From positions 1 through 64,000 of the forward strand of contig NZ_BCZK01000020.1 in the NCBI RefSeq assembly GCF_001598695.1: a stretch of DNA of 64,000 nucleotides, read 5' to 3'. Below, one piece after another: positions 21,629 through 32,579 of the stretch. The notes beneath the pieces were generated by a model. The model did not search any database. It saw only the letters and a list, made by a program, of their open reading frames with translations, and had not been told where the DNA came from. The stretch's first letter is position 1. Each line of letters opens with the position of its first letter. Source of the stretch: Klebsiella oxytoca NBRC 105695 (GTDB lineage Bacteria; Pseudomonadota; Gammaproteobacteria; Enterobacterales; Enterobacteriaceae). The position numbers and the translations under genes were made by a program.

Positions 21629-22729
21629 GTGATTTTGCGCATAGTATCGTTTTTATTCCTGCTGATAGCGGGCATCTATAGCCACAGCGGCTGGGCGGAA
21701 ACCTGCAAAGGGGATATCGGCCAGATGACCGTGAACGTCCAGAATATCAAGTACCTGCCCACGCTGCCGCTGAATACGCAGATGACCGGCGTGATGGCGG
21801 ATAACGGCAGCGGGATTCATTTCTCCTGCGATCTTCAGGTGCCGAAAGCGGCGGCAAAGCGTCTGGTTTATCGGCAGCTAAAAATGGCCTCATCGCCGCT
21901 TTCCATCGGCGGTCAGCATGTGTTCCCCTCGGCGCTGGAGGGTATCGGATACTCACTGGGCTTCCAGTGCGGCGGCGGCGCGGTTCGCTTTATTGATGGC
22001 AGCCACGCGGCTGATAGTGCGGAATCCGTGACGGTGTGTGACAGCCAGGAGATGGCTAACCTGCTGAACCAGCAGCAGATTGTGGTGAAAGTCTTTGTGA
22101 CGTTTTATAAGACCGGGGATGTCGCCCTGGTCAGCGGTAACCACGCTAACGTTCCGGCGCAGCCGCAGATTGGCGAACTGACGATCCAGCAGCAGGCCGA
22201 CAGCCGCGCCGGTTTTGTCGCCAGCTCGCCGGTTACGCTCGATATGGCGGCGCTGAACGTCGATATCGGCAGCAGCGGTAGCTGTCAGGTTTCAACCACG
22301 AATATTCACGTTAGCCTGGGGACGGTGAATAAAGCGGAGTTCAAGGGTAAAAGCACCACCGGCGGCAGCGCGAAAAGCTTCTCCATACCGGTCTTTTGCT
22401 CCACGCCAACCGATATCCGCATAGGCTTTTTTGGCGTCACCTCACCAGGCGGCGGTACGGATACCCTCGCGTTAAGCAAAGCCAACGCCTCTGCGAGCGG
22501 GGTGGGCGTCAGGCTCACGTACGGCAATAACAGCGCCCCGGCGCCTGCGGCAGGGACCAGCGTCAAAATCAACGAGGCCAGCAATCTCCCGGTGCTAAAG
22601 CGGGTTAACGCCAGCAGCGCCGGCAGCGCGGAGAATATCAACTTCAACGCCCAGTACGTTCAGACCGATGATGCGGTGACCGCCGGCACCGCCAATAGCA
22701 TGGTGACCTTTGCGCTGGAGTATAACTGA
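21629..22729 (+). CDS. Fimbrial tip adhesin, two-domain (FimH-like)
   Basis: A 366-residue protein with a signal peptide (hydrophobic SFLFLLIAG stretch, mature end near GWAETC). An N-terminal receptor domain (about residues 25-180) is followed by a C-terminal pilin domain ending VTFALEYN with the penultimate Tyr. Two non-ATG starts are possible: GTG at 21629 or TTG at 21635; the AGAGGTGA element lies just before the latter. Cys pairs are present in both domains. Receptor unknown. It closes the fimbrial operon. Confidence 0.85.
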   Translation: MILRIVSFLFLLIAGIYSHSGWAETCKGDIGQMTVNVQNIKYLPTLPLNTQMTGVMADNGSGIHFSCDLQVPKAAAKRLVYRQLKMASSPLSIGGQHVFPSALEGIGYSLGFQCGGGAVRFIDGSHAADSAESVTVCDSQEMANLLNQQQIVVKVFVTFYKTGDVALVSGNHANVPAQPQIGELTIQQQADSRAGFVASSPVTLDMAALNVDIGSSGSCQVSTTNIHVSLGTVNKAEFKGKSTTGGSAKSFSIPVFCSTPTDIRIGFFGVTSPGGGTDTLALSKANASASGVGVRLTYGNNSAPAPAAGTSVKINEASNLPVLKRVNASSAGSAENINFNAQYVQTDDAVTAGTANSMVTFALEYN

Positions 22730-22883
22730 CGATCGCAGGCGATTACGGCCCAACGCTTTCGCGTTGTAGCTCACAAAAAAGAGATGTCATAGGGATTTTT
22801 CGCGCGGCGAGCGGATCGGTACGCTATCAATGATCGAGAGATGAAGCGGCTGACCGGAAATACTTTGGTGCGGGAAATCGATC

Positions 22884-23678
22884 ATGAAAATCACCTTTGG
22901 GGAGCTTAAACCCCTGTTGCAGGCGCAGCGAATTTTTGTCGGCGGGCAGAAGCTGGTCTGCGCCCACGCCTTTTACCGTGACGATCTGCCGATCGAGATA
23001 CCGGAAAATTTAACCACCGAGGCGTATACCACCTACTGGGGGCGCTGCGGCGAACGGCTGGCCTCATTGGGCGCTTTTAGCTATACGCGAACCCTGCTGC
23101 CGGCGCTGATTAAAGTGGGGCGCTACACATCGATTGCCGACCGGTTACAGGTACTTGGCGATCGGCATCCCCTGGAGTGGGCCAGCGCCAGCCCGGTTTT
23201 TTATGCCCATCACTCCGGCGTGATGGCGACGCTGGCTGCCGATAGCGGCAGGCCCAACCAGTTTTACCCTTTTGAAAAAACTCCCCGACCGATAACCATC
23301 GGCAACGATGTCTGGATTGGCCAGAACGTCACTCTGGCGCAGGGCATTACTATTGGCGATGGCGCAGTTGTCGCCGCCAACGCGCTGGTGGTCAAAGATG
23401 TCGCGCCTTACGCCATTGTCGGCGGTAACCCGGCGAAAGTTATCCGCATGCGCTTTAGCGAGGCGATTATCGAGCAGCTGCTGGCGCTACGGTGGTGGCG
23501 TTTTTCCGCCCAGGATATTGCCGGCTGTCCGGTTAATCAGGTTGAGCGCTTTTGCGAGCAGCTCGCCGGGCAAGCGGCCGACGGAACGATCTCGCGTTTT
23601 TCGCCGCCGGTATTGACGGCATCCATGATTAAAGATTTTATGAACGATAAACAGAATCCGCTGCGCAGCGCAGGATAA
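22884..23678 (+). CDS. CatB/Vat-like left-handed beta-helix acetyltransferase
   Basis: A 264-residue hexapeptide-repeat acetyltransferase. The helix coil region ITIGNDVWIGQNVTLAQG and the end APYAIVGGNPAKVIRMRF are typical of xenobiotic (CatB/Vat) and sugar O-acetyltransferases using acetyl-CoA; the catalytic His is probably in the DRHPLEW or FYAHH segment. Substrate unknown: it could modify a small molecule, a glycan or an antibiotic-like compound. It sits alone between the fimbrial operon and a periplasmic binding-type protein with 36 bases of separation, so co-transcription is possible. Confidence 0.82.
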   Translation: MKITFGELKPLLQAQRIFVGGQKLVCAHAFYRDDLPIEIPENLTTEAYTTYWGRCGERLASLGAFSYTRTLLPALIKVGRYTSIADRLQVLGDRHPLEWASASPVFYAHHSGVMATLAADSGRPNQFYPFEKTPRPITIGNDVWIGQNVTLAQGITIGDGAVVAANALVVKDVAPYAIVGGNPAKVIRMRFSEAIIEQLLALRWWRFSAQDIAGCPVNQVERFCEQLAGQAADGTISRFSPPVLTASMIKDFMNDKQNPLRSAG

Positions 23679-23714
23679 TCATAAAACGGTTCACATTTGA
23701 ACAAGGATATAAAG

Positions 23715-24488
23715 ATGAAGTTGAAGTCAGGTATTGCTTTCGTCATCGCTGCTGTCGCCTTCGGCGCCCAGGCGCGCGACATGAACAGCATTCAACAAAG
23801 CGGCGAACTTAAAGTCGGCGTACCGGGAGATTACGCGCCGCTGGCGTTTCATAATAAAGCCGGAGAACTGCTGGGATACGATGTTGATATGGCGAAGGAT
23901 CTCGGCAAGCGGCTTGGGCTAAAGGTAAGCTTTGTGCCGACCAGCTGGCCAACGCTCTCTGCGGACCTGAAAGCGGATAAGTTTGATATTGCTATGGGCG
24001 GGGTGACGGAAACTGCGGCCCGGGCGAAGGAATTCGCCTTAAGCCAGCCGGTCGTGCCGAACGGCAAAATTGCGCTGGCTAACTGCGCGGCGGCGCCCGC
24101 TCTCGGCAGCCTGGAAAAAATCGACCAGCCAAACGTGAAGGTGGTAGTGAACCCGGGCGGCACCAATCAAAGCTTTGTGGATGAACATCTCAAGCAGGCG
24201 CAGATTATTCGTGTGAAAAATAACGTGGATAACCTTGAAGCGCTGCGGCAGAAAACGGCGGATATGATGGTAACCGACCTGATCGAAGGCGTGTATTACC
24301 AAAGCAATGAACCGGGCGTGTTTTGCGTGGCCAATGAGCAACCCTTCCCGGGCACCGCCAGCTTCAAAGTCTATATGATGAATAAAGATAACCCGCAGCT
24401 GCTGGAAAAGGTAAATCAGTGGCTGGATAGCCAGGACAAAAATGTGCTCAAACAGAAGTGGCGCATCCATGACCAGGTCAACCCATAA
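23715..24488 (+). CDS. PheC-like periplasmic protein (cyclohexadienyl dehydratase or solute-binding family)
   Basis: A 257-residue protein with signal peptide ending in GAQA and a type II periplasmic binding fold. Segments GDYAPLAFHNKAGELLGYDVD, SFVPTSWPTLSADL, FDIAMGGV, IDQPNVKVVVNPGGTNQSF and ADMMVTDLIE are strikingly like periplasmic cyclohexadienyl dehydratase (PheC), which makes phenylpyruvate from prephenate or phenylalanine from arogenate. The start at MKLKSG has AAGGATAT before it; an upstream TTG in frame is less likely. No permease or ATPase gene is adjacent, which favours an enzyme or an orphan binding protein. Confidence 0.75.
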   Translation: MKLKSGIAFVIAAVAFGAQARDMNSIQQSGELKVGVPGDYAPLAFHNKAGELLGYDVDMAKDLGKRLGLKVSFVPTSWPTLSADLKADKFDIAMGGVTETAARAKEFALSQPVVPNGKIALANCAAAPALGSLEKIDQPNVKVVVNPGGTNQSFVDEHLKQAQIIRVKNNVDNLEALRQKTADMMVTDLIEGVYYQSNEPGVFCVANEQPFPGTASFKVYMMNKDNPQLLEKVNQWLDSQDKNVLKQKWRIHDQVNP

Positions 24489-24503
24489 AACAACAAAGGT
24501 TTT

Positions 24504-25448
24504 CTATGGCGGGGTCAGCGGCAGAAAATCAGCGTTCCCGCTCTCCGCCAGCACATCGTGAAGCAGCCAGTCATGAAATACCTTCACTTCCGGGCGCATG
24601 GCCGCATGCCGGGGCGTCACGATATAGTAGGACCAGCTGAGGGGCCAGCGGTAGGCCGGATGTAGCTGAACGAGCTGACCGGTGGCGAGAAGCTGTTTTA
24701 CCAGCGCCCGGCGGACAATGGCGACGCCGCGCCCGCTGAGCGCGGCCAGAATGACCGCCGACGTTGAGTTGATATGCAGCCCGCTATCGCGCGCCGCTGG
24801 GGCCTGAGCGGCCTGCAGAACCTCCTCCCAGGAAGGAAAACGGGCTCCCGGGTGCGGCGTATCATCGTGGATCAGCTTTTGCTGTGCCAGCCAGTCGCCG
24901 CAGGCGGATTTGCCCGCTGGAACGATCAGCGGGCTGCACACCAGCACTGCTTCTTCATCCATTAGCCAGGTTTTATCCACACCGGGCCAGTCGCCGCGAC
25001 CGCAGCGGATGCCTAAATCCGCTTCGCCGTGGGCAACATCCATCAGCTTTTCCGTAACGTTGAGGCGCAGGTCGATGTTTTCATAGGCTTCGGAAAAGCG
25101 GTTTAACCGCTCCATCAGCCAGTTCATCATCAGCACCTGTGAGGCGGTGATCACTACCACGGAACGCGCCCGGCGACCGCGAAGTTTATTCAGCCCGCTT
25201 TCCAGCTTATCCAGCCCCTGAGTAATATCCTGCAGCGCCTCCTGCGCCTCGTTCACCAGAGTGAGACGCTCTTTACCGCTGCGGGTGCGGTGCAGCAGCG
25301 GATGGCCAACCCAATCCTCCAGCGCCCTAACCAGTTGCCCGACGGCGGCAGGCGTCACGCCCAGCTCTCGGGCCGCGCCGGTAAAGCTGCCGTGGCGGGC
25401 GGCGGCTTCAAAAGCGTGAAGCCATTTCAGTCGGTTAAGCGAGCGCAT
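24504..25448 (-). CDS. LysR-family regulator (GcvA-like)
   Basis: A 314-residue LysR regulator with N-terminal helix-turn-helix (FEAAARHGSFTGAARELGVTPAAVGQLVRALE) and a substrate-binding C-terminal domain with GcvA-like features (IRCGRGDWPGVDKTWLMDEE). It is convergent with the PheC-like gene and divergent from an SDR dehydrogenase gene about 140 bases away, so it most likely controls the SDR and MFS pair. Effector unknown. Confidence 0.9.
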   Translation of the reverse strand: MRSLNRLKWLHAFEAAARHGSFTGAARELGVTPAAVGQLVRALEDWVGHPLLHRTRSGKERLTLVNEAQEALQDITQGLDKLESGLNKLRGRRARSVVVITASQVLMMNWLMERLNRFSEAYENIDLRLNVTEKLMDVAHGEADLGIRCGRGDWPGVDKTWLMDEEAVLVCSPLIVPAGKSACGDWLAQQKLIHDDTPHPGARFPSWEEVLQAAQAPAARDSGLHINSTSAVILAALSGRGVAIVRRALVKQLLATGQLVQLHPAYRWPLSWSYYIVTPRHAAMRPEVKVFHDWLLHDVLAESGNADFLPLTPP

Positions 25449-25590
25449 GCTGAATATCCATCAATGAATTTTGGCATGAGTATAATCCATCAAGATAGAT
25501 TTTCTTTATTGTGACGCGATTTCTTCTCATTCGTCAGCGCGGCTCTGCAAAGGCATGCTTAGGTCATCCAAATCAAGCATAAAGAGGTTA

Positions 25591-26370
25591 ATGATGAACA
25601 CAGCGTTTGCCGGTAAAAAATTGTTAGTGGTTGGCGGAACCAGCGGTATGGGGCTGGCAACGGCCAGACGGGTTGTTGAACAGGGCGGTCAGGTCGTGCT
25701 GGTGGGCAATCGCCAGCAGAAGGCTGAGCAGGCCCGTCAGGCGCTGGCGGCTGAGGGTAACGTGGAGATCATCGTCGCTGACCTGATGAGCGAAGCGGGT
25801 ATGGCGCGGGTTATGGAGAGCATCAACGCGAAACATCAGGATATCAGCCTGCTGGTTAACGCCGCTGGCGTTTTCTTCCCGAAGCCGTTCATCGAACATG
25901 AAATGGCCGATTACGATCGGTATATGAATCTCAACCGCGCGACCTTTTTTATCACCCGCGACGTGGTGCGCAATATGCTGGCCAATAATATCAAAGGCTC
26001 AATTGTGAATATTGGATCGATGTGGGCGCAGCAGGCGATTGGCGCAACGCCGTCGTCAGCCTACTCAATGGCAAAAGCGGGTCTGCATGCGTTGACCAAA
26101 AATCTGGCAATTGAGCTGGGCAGCAGCGGGATTCGCGTCAATGCGGTATCTCCGGCGGTAGTGCATACACCGATATATGAAGCCTTTCTACCTGAAGATG
26201 CTGTGAAGGATGTGATGAGTAGCTTCGACGGCTTCCATCCTATTGGCCGCGTCGGTACGCCTGACGATATCGCGCAAACCGTAGCGTTTCTGCTTAGCGA
26301 TAGCACCCGCTGGGTGACCGGCGCGGTATGGGATATTGATGGCGGCGTGATGGCTGGTCGAAATGCCTGA
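25591..26370 (+). CDS. Short-chain dehydrogenase/reductase
   Basis: About 259 residues from the start at [12 protein letters not shown], preceded by AGAGG; an upstream extension of 12 codons lacks conservation. Rossmann motif GGTSGMGLA (T-G-x3-G-x-G type), NNAG-equivalent NAAGVFF, catalytic Ser in NIGSMWA and YxxxK in [12 protein letters not shown](P)-dependent oxidoreductase with unknown substrate. It is followed 65 bases later by an MFS exporter and is divergent from a LysR gene. Confidence 0.9.
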   Translation: MMNTAFAGKKLLVVGGTSGMGLATARRVVEQGGQVVLVGNRQQKAEQARQALAAEGNVEIIVADLMSEAGMARVMESINAKHQDISLLVNAAGVFFPKPFIEHEMADYDRYMNLNRATFFITRDVVRNMLANNIKGSIVNIGSMWAQQAIGATPSSAYSMAKAGLHALTKNLAIELGSSGIRVNAVSPAVVHTPIYEAFLPEDAVKDVMSSFDGFHPIGRVGTPDDIAQTVAFLLSDSTRWVTGAVWDIDGGVMAGRNA

Positions 26371-26435
26371 TTACGTTCATTATGTCATCCTGGGCGTTGG
26401 CATAACGAAAAATGAATTCAGGATAATGAAAATCT

Positions 26436-27629
26436 ATGAGCGCTGAAATGACGTTGCCCGTCAGGCAGCAAAACCAGAATATTGTTCGCCTGGCGACGGC
26501 GCAGGCGCTGGCTGGGGCAAACTCGGTGGTGTTCTACGCTACCGGGGCGATTGTTGGCAACGCCATCGCGCCCTCTCCAACCCTGGCCACGCTGCCGATT
26601 ACCATTTTTGTGCTGGGCATGGCGGCCTGTATTTTGCCGTTTGGCGCGCTGGCCAGAAGGCGCGGACGCAAAACGGTGTTTATGGTCGGGACCGGCGCCG
26701 GTATGTTGACGGGACTGCTGGCGGCGACGGCGGTGGTCATAAGTTCGTTCTGGCTATTCTGCATCGCGGCCTTTTTCGGCGGCGCCTATGCGGCGGTGGC
26801 GGTTTCCTTTCGCTTTGCCGCTACTGACGGCGTCAGCGGCGAACGGCGCGCGCGTGCGCTCTCCCTGGTGATGGGGGGCGGAGTGGCGGCAGGGGTCATC
26901 GGTCCGATGCTGGTGACCGGCACCATGAATCTTTGGCCGCCGCACACCTTTGCCATGACCTTTATTGCTCAGGGGCTGGTGGCAGCGGTATCGGCGTGGG
27001 TATTACTGGGAGTAAAAACCGCCGAACCGGCGGCGCAGGCGAAGTCCGGCGGGCGTCCGCTGGGCGAAATTGTGCGCCAGCCCGGGTTTTCCCGAACGGT
27101 ATTTAGCGGCGCAATCGCCTACATGGTAATGAACTTCCTGATGACCGCCGCACCGCTTTCCATGCATATGCACGGCCTGTCGCAGCAGGCGTCGAATCTG
27201 GGTATCCAGTGGCACGTAATCGCCATGTACGGCCCCGGATTTTTCACCGGCAAATTGATCGCTCGTTTCGGCGCCCGGCGTATTAACGCTGCCGGGTTGA
27301 TTCTGCTGGCGCTCTCGGTGATGGTTGGCCTGGCCGGTATTGATGTTATGCACTACTGGCTGTTGCTGATCCTGCTGGGCATCGGCTGGAATTTTGGTTT
27401 TACCGGCGCGTCGACGCAGATTATGGATTTCCACCGACCGGAAGAGAAAAACCAGGTGCAATCGCTGAACGATTTTATCGTTTTCGGCGTCATGATGATT
27501 GGCTCATTTTCCTCGGGCGCGTTGATGAACCTCTTCGGCTGGAACGCCGTATTGTGGGGATCGCTGGTCCCGGTTGTGGTTGCGCTGGCGCTGCTGCTGG
27601 TCGGCGAAAGGGCAGCGCGCAGGCGCTAA
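26436..27629 (+). CDS. MFS transporter
   Basis: A 397-residue major facilitator with about 12 hydrophobic segments and the loop 2-3 motif FGALARRRGRKTVF (GxLaDrxGrkx). The second half contains a conserved region around GIGWNFGFTGASTQIM seen in a family of small-molecule exporters. It is downstream of an SDR and probably co-transcribed. Substrate and direction unknown. Confidence 0.88.
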   Translation: MSAEMTLPVRQQNQNIVRLATAQALAGANSVVFYATGAIVGNAIAPSPTLATLPITIFVLGMAACILPFGALARRRGRKTVFMVGTGAGMLTGLLAATAVVISSFWLFCIAAFFGGAYAAVAVSFRFAATDGVSGERRARALSLVMGGGVAAGVIGPMLVTGTMNLWPPHTFAMTFIAQGLVAAVSAWVLLGVKTAEPAAQAKSGGRPLGEIVRQPGFSRTVFSGAIAYMVMNFLMTAAPLSMHMHGLSQQASNLGIQWHVIAMYGPGFFTGKLIARFGARRINAAGLILLALSVMVGLAGIDVMHYWLLLILLGIGWNFGFTGASTQIMDFHRPEEKNQVQSLNDFIVFGVMMIGSFSSGALMNLFGWNAVLWGSLVPVVVALALLLVGERAARRR

Positions 27630-27685
27630 CTTTGCTCAAGATAAACGCCTGCGCGCTGAACGTTTTGTTATCCGCGCGCAGCGCG

Positions 27686-28480
27686 TCAGACGATATCATC
27701 CACTACGCCGCCATCCACGCGCAGCGCCGCGCCTGACGTCGCCGAAGCCTGAGTCGAACAGACGTAAACCACCATACTGGCGACCTCTTCTACCGTGGCC
27801 GCGCGCTGAATCACCGAACTGGGGCGGTTTGCCATCACAAACTCTTTGGCCAACTGCTCCAGCGATTTGCCGGTTTTAGCGACTTCATCTTTCATCATCT
27901 CGGCAAAGCCATCCGAGAGGGTCGGTCCCGGCAGGACGCTGTTCACGGTGACGCCGCTGCCGGCAACATATTTCGCCAGCCCGCGGGCCAGCGATAGCTG
28001 AGCGGTTTTAGTGACCCCGTAGTGAATCATATCCGCCGGGATGTTGCGTGCCGATTCCGAAGCGATAAAAACCACCCGACCCCAGCCTTTCTGTACCATG
28101 GCCGGTAGCAGCGCGCGGGAAAGACGAACCCCGGACATCACGTTGGTTTGCCAGTATCTTTCCCAGGTTGCATCGTCGGTGGCATAGAAATCCTGCGGGC
28201 CATAAATACCCGCATTATTCACCAGTATGTCGACGCCGTTTACCGCTTGTATCAGCTGATTCACGCCTTCTGCGTCGCTCAGATCGGCTATCGCCGGTCG
28301 GGTCTTCGCGCCGGGAACCTCGCTCTGCAGGCGGGCAATGGCCGCATTCACGCTACGCTCGCTGCGGCCATTCACGATCGCTTCCGCGCCGCTTGCCGCC
28401 AGACCTTTGGCGATGGCGAAACCAATGCCGCCGGTGGAGGCGGTAACCAGTGCAACTTTCCCCGATAGATCAATATTCAT
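27686..28480 (-). CDS. Short-chain dehydrogenase/reductase, end of the catabolic cluster
   Basis: About 264 residues from MNIDLSGKVALV; the open frame extends 11 codons further upstream without conservation. Motifs: TASTGGIGFA glycine-rich loop, NNAGIYG, active-site Ser in IASESARN and Tyr/Lys in YGVTKTAQ. A C-terminal ALRVDGGVVD is usual for the family. It follows the GhrA-like gene by about 75 bases on the same strand and may belong to its operon. Substrate unknown; a hydroxy- or keto-acid intermediate would fit the neighbours. Confidence 0.88.
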   Translation of the reverse strand: MNIDLSGKVALVTASTGGIGFAIAKGLAASGAEAIVNGRSERSVNAAIARLQSEVPGAKTRPAIADLSDAEGVNQLIQAVNGVDILVNNAGIYGPQDFYATDDATWERYWQTNVMSGVRLSRALLPAMVQKGWGRVVFIASESARNIPADMIHYGVTKTAQLSLARGLAKYVAGSGVTVNSVLPGPTLSDGFAEMMKDEVAKTGKSLEQLAKEFVMANRPSSVIQRAATVEEVASMVVYVCSTQASATSGAALRVDGGVVDDIV

Positions 28481-28554
28481 GCTGCCAGCCTTATTTTTTA
28501 TTGGACAGACCATTAAGCGTAGCAGCGGATATTATGCTTTTGACGTTTTCGGGC

Positions 28555-29487
28555 TTAATAACCACTCTGTTTGTTCACCCGGTTTTTCAGCGGCAGCGCC
28601 CGATGTAGCCGCTGGATGTTGTCCAGCAGCTGGCGGGCGATCGCCTCCGTCTGGGCGATGGAGGCCATATGCGGCGTAATTGCTACCTGCGGGTGTTGCC
28701 ACAGCGGGTCTTCCTGGGGAAGAGGCTCGACGGGGAAGACGTCGAGCACCGCGCCGGATAACTTGCCGCTATCCAGCGCCCGGATCACGTCCTGGTTCAC
28801 CATATGCTCGCCGCGGCCGCAGTTTATCAACGCCGCGCCGTTGGGGAGCCGATCCAGTAAAGGGTGGGCGAGGATACCTCGCGTCTGCTCGGTTAACGGC
28901 AGGACGTTGATAAGCACATCCAGCTGACCAAGAAATTCACCGGCCTGCGCGTCGCCGTGAAAGCAGCGCACGCCGGCAAGGGATTTCTCGCTACGCGCCC
29001 AGCCGGAAACCCGATACCCCATCCCGGCGAGCTGCGAGGCGATATAGCCGCCAATTTCACCGAGGCCCATGACGCCAACGTGGTAATCGGCCGCCGCGCG
29101 CTGCGGATACATCTTCCAGATGCGCTTGCGCTGGTGAGCCAGCGCCCGGTCAAAGCGGCGCTGAAACCACAGCACGCCCCACAGCGCGTATTCAAACATG
29201 CCGTGGCGAAAGTCATCGTCAACCACCCGGCAGAGCGGAACATCGCTGGCGAAAATGCTGGCCGGGAGATGATCGACGCCGGCGGACGCTGCCTGGATCA
29301 GCTTTAGCTGCGGCGATCGCGCCAGGATCTGCGGATCGGGAAACCAGCAGCAGGCGTATTGCGCCTCGCGAGCGGCGGGGTGGTCAGGCAGGACCGCTTT
29401 TGCCTGCGGAAATGGCGCGAAAGCGGCGCAAATCTCCTGGGCATATTGAGGATCGTTACAATCCACGACGATAGTGAACGGAGTCAT
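28555..29487 (-). CDS. GhrA-like glyoxylate/hydroxypyruvate reductase
   Basis: A 310-residue 2-hydroxyacid dehydrogenase resembling E. coli GhrA (312). NAD(P) motif GVMGLGEIGGYIASQLAGMG, catalytic Arg in INCGRGEHMV, Glu in PVEPLPQEDPLW and His in ITPHMASIAQ. It reduces a short 2-keto acid such as glyoxylate or hydroxypyruvate using NADPH. It is 5 bases downstream of the class II aldolase gene, suggesting it removes the keto-acid or aldehyde produced there. Confidence 0.88.
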   Translation of the reverse strand: MTPFTIVVDCNDPQYAQEICAAFAPFPQAKAVLPDHPAAREAQYACCWFPDPQILARSPQLKLIQAASAGVDHLPASIFASDVPLCRVVDDDFRHGMFEYALWGVLWFQRRFDRALAHQRKRIWKMYPQRAAADYHVGVMGLGEIGGYIASQLAGMGYRVSGWARSEKSLAGVRCFHGDAQAGEFLGQLDVLINVLPLTEQTRGILAHPLLDRLPNGAALINCGRGEHMVNQDVIRALDSGKLSGAVLDVFPVEPLPQEDPLWQHPQVAITPHMASIAQTEAIARQLLDNIQRLHRALPLKNRVNKQSGY

Positions 29488-29492
29488 AGGCG

Positions 29493-30221
29493 TTAACTCT
29501 TATAAGAAGTATCAAGACGGTCGAGGCGACGCAGCCACGCCTGCCACACCAGCTGGCGTTCATGTTCGACTCCCTTCAGCTGCTCGCAGGCGTGCTGGCT
29601 CAGGCGATCGGGGATCGTATGAATGGAGCCGAGCGAAGCCAGCTGCGCGGCGGCCATCTGGATTTCACAGGCGCGGTTCAGGTAATACATGATGTAAAAC
29701 GCGTCGGCGACGGTGCGGCCGACCGACAGCAGGCCGTGGCTTTGCAGGATCAGGGCGATATTCTCGCCGAGCGAGCGCTGGATCCTCACGCGTTCATCGA
29801 GATCGAAGGCCACGCCTTCATAAGGATGATAACCGACGCGTTGATAAAACTCGGTGCTGATCTGGTTGAGCTGCAGCAGCCCTTCCGCACAGGCGGCGAC
29901 TGCCATCCCCGGCAGCGTGTGGGTGTGGATCACGCAGTGGGCGTCTTCGCGAGCCATATGGACCGCGCTGTGGATTGTAAAGCCCGCCGAGTTTGCCGGT
30001 GCGCTGCCTTCGACGACTTTGCCCTGCATGTCGACCACGATTAAGTTGCTGGCCGTCACTTCATCAAACATCATGCCGAAGGGGTTAATCAAAAATCGCG
30101 GCTCGCCGTCGCCGGGCAGGCGAACGGAGAAGTGGGTATAGAGCGTGTCTTCCCAGCCGAACAGCGCCGCCAGACGATAGGCGCCCGCCAGCTGCTGGCG
30201 TAATTCCAGTTCAGTTGTCAT
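29493..30221 (-). CDS. Class II aldolase/adducin family protein
   Basis: A 242-residue zinc-dependent aldolase of the FucA/AraD fold. Metal ligands are visible in CVIHTHTLPGMA and in the later LQSHGLLSVG. Members cleave sugar phosphates or 2-keto-3-deoxy acids, or epimerise them. It is between the ABC transporter and the GhrA-like reductase in a tightly packed operon, so it probably cleaves the imported compound's carbon skeleton. Substrate unknown. Confidence 0.87.
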   Translation of the reverse strand: MTTELELRQQLAGAYRLAALFGWEDTLYTHFSVRLPGDGEPRFLINPFGMMFDEVTASNLIVVDMQGKVVEGSAPANSAGFTIHSAVHMAREDAHCVIHTHTLPGMAVAACAEGLLQLNQISTEFYQRVGYHPYEGVAFDLDERVRIQRSLGENIALILQSHGLLSVGRTVADAFYIMYYLNRACEIQMAAAQLASLGSIHTIPDRLSQHACEQLKGVEHERQLVWQAWLRRLDRLDTSYKS

Positions 30222-30224
30222 TTA

Positions 30225-31742
<1,518 letters not shown>

Positions 31743-31766
31743 AGCGACTCCCGTTTAATTATTGTA

Positions 31767-32573
31767 TTAATTGATGCTTTCTAAGCTGTATTTCTTGATG
31801 ATGGCGTCATATTTGCCGTTGGCTTTAAGGGTGGCTAACGTTGATTTAATGGCCTCGGCCAGCTCGGTATTGCCTTTGGCGACGTAGATCCCCAGCGGCA
31901 GCGGATAGACCAGACGATTTGAGCTAATGGCCAGGCGGCCGCGGCTTTTCTCGACGATAATTTGCGCCGCCGGGGCGATTTCTAACTGGGCGTTGATATT
32001 TTTCGACAGCAGGGCCTGGGAGGCTTCCGGCGCGGTGGGGAACTCCTGAACGCTAATCGCCGGTTTACCCTTTTTCAGGCAGTACTCGTCGGAGTGTTTT
32101 TTGAGACTGGAAACCCAGGCGGTACCCGCCTGCAGACCGACCTTCACGCCGCACAGCTCATCTTCGGTTTTGGGCTGAATGGTGCTGTTTTTCAGGGCAA
32201 TAATTGATGCGCCGGACAGGGCGTAAGGAATCGCATCCGCCTGCTTCTGACGCTCGGGAGTCACGTACATTCCGGAAATCACCGCATCGTATTTTTTACC
32301 GATACCTAAAATCAGGCTGGTGAATTTCGTGTCGATAAGCTGCGGTTTGGCTTTCAGCTGTTCGGCGATCAGCGCTGCAAATTCCGGGTCGATGCCGACG
32401 ATATTATTATTGCTGTCGTAGGACTCAAACGGCGGATAGGTCACCTCCATCCCGACCTTAAATACGCCCTCGGTCAGCAGCTCTGCGGCCTGAGTCAGCG
32501 GTGAAAAACAAGCGGTGACGGCGATGGTCAAAGCCACACGGCGCGAGAGTTTTTTTAGCGTTCTTTTCATCAT
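31767..32573 (-). CDS. Polar amino acid ABC substrate-binding protein
   Basis: A 268-residue periplasmic binding protein with a signal peptide (about residues 1-29, ending in TQAAE) and SBP_bac_3 features: FKVGMEVTYPPFESYDSNN, GIDPEFAALIAEQL, AVISGMYVTPERQKQ. This family binds basic and polar amino acids. It starts 7 bases after the oxygenase gene stop on the same strand and precedes the fused permease-ATPase. Together these form a complete importer. Confidence 0.92.
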   Translation of the reverse strand: MMKRTLKKLSRRVALTIAVTACFSPLTQAAELLTEGVFKVGMEVTYPPFESYDSNNNIVGIDPEFAALIAEQLKAKPQLIDTKFTSLILGIGKKYDAVISGMYVTPERQKQADAIPYALSGASIIALKNSTIQPKTEDELCGVKVGLQAGTAWVSSLKKHSDEYCLKKGKPAISVQEFPTAPEASQALLSKNINAQLEIAPAAQIIVEKSRGRLAISSNRLVYPLPLGIYVAKGNTELAEAIKSTLATLKANGKYDAIIKKYSLESIN

Positions 32574-32579
32574 TTATCC

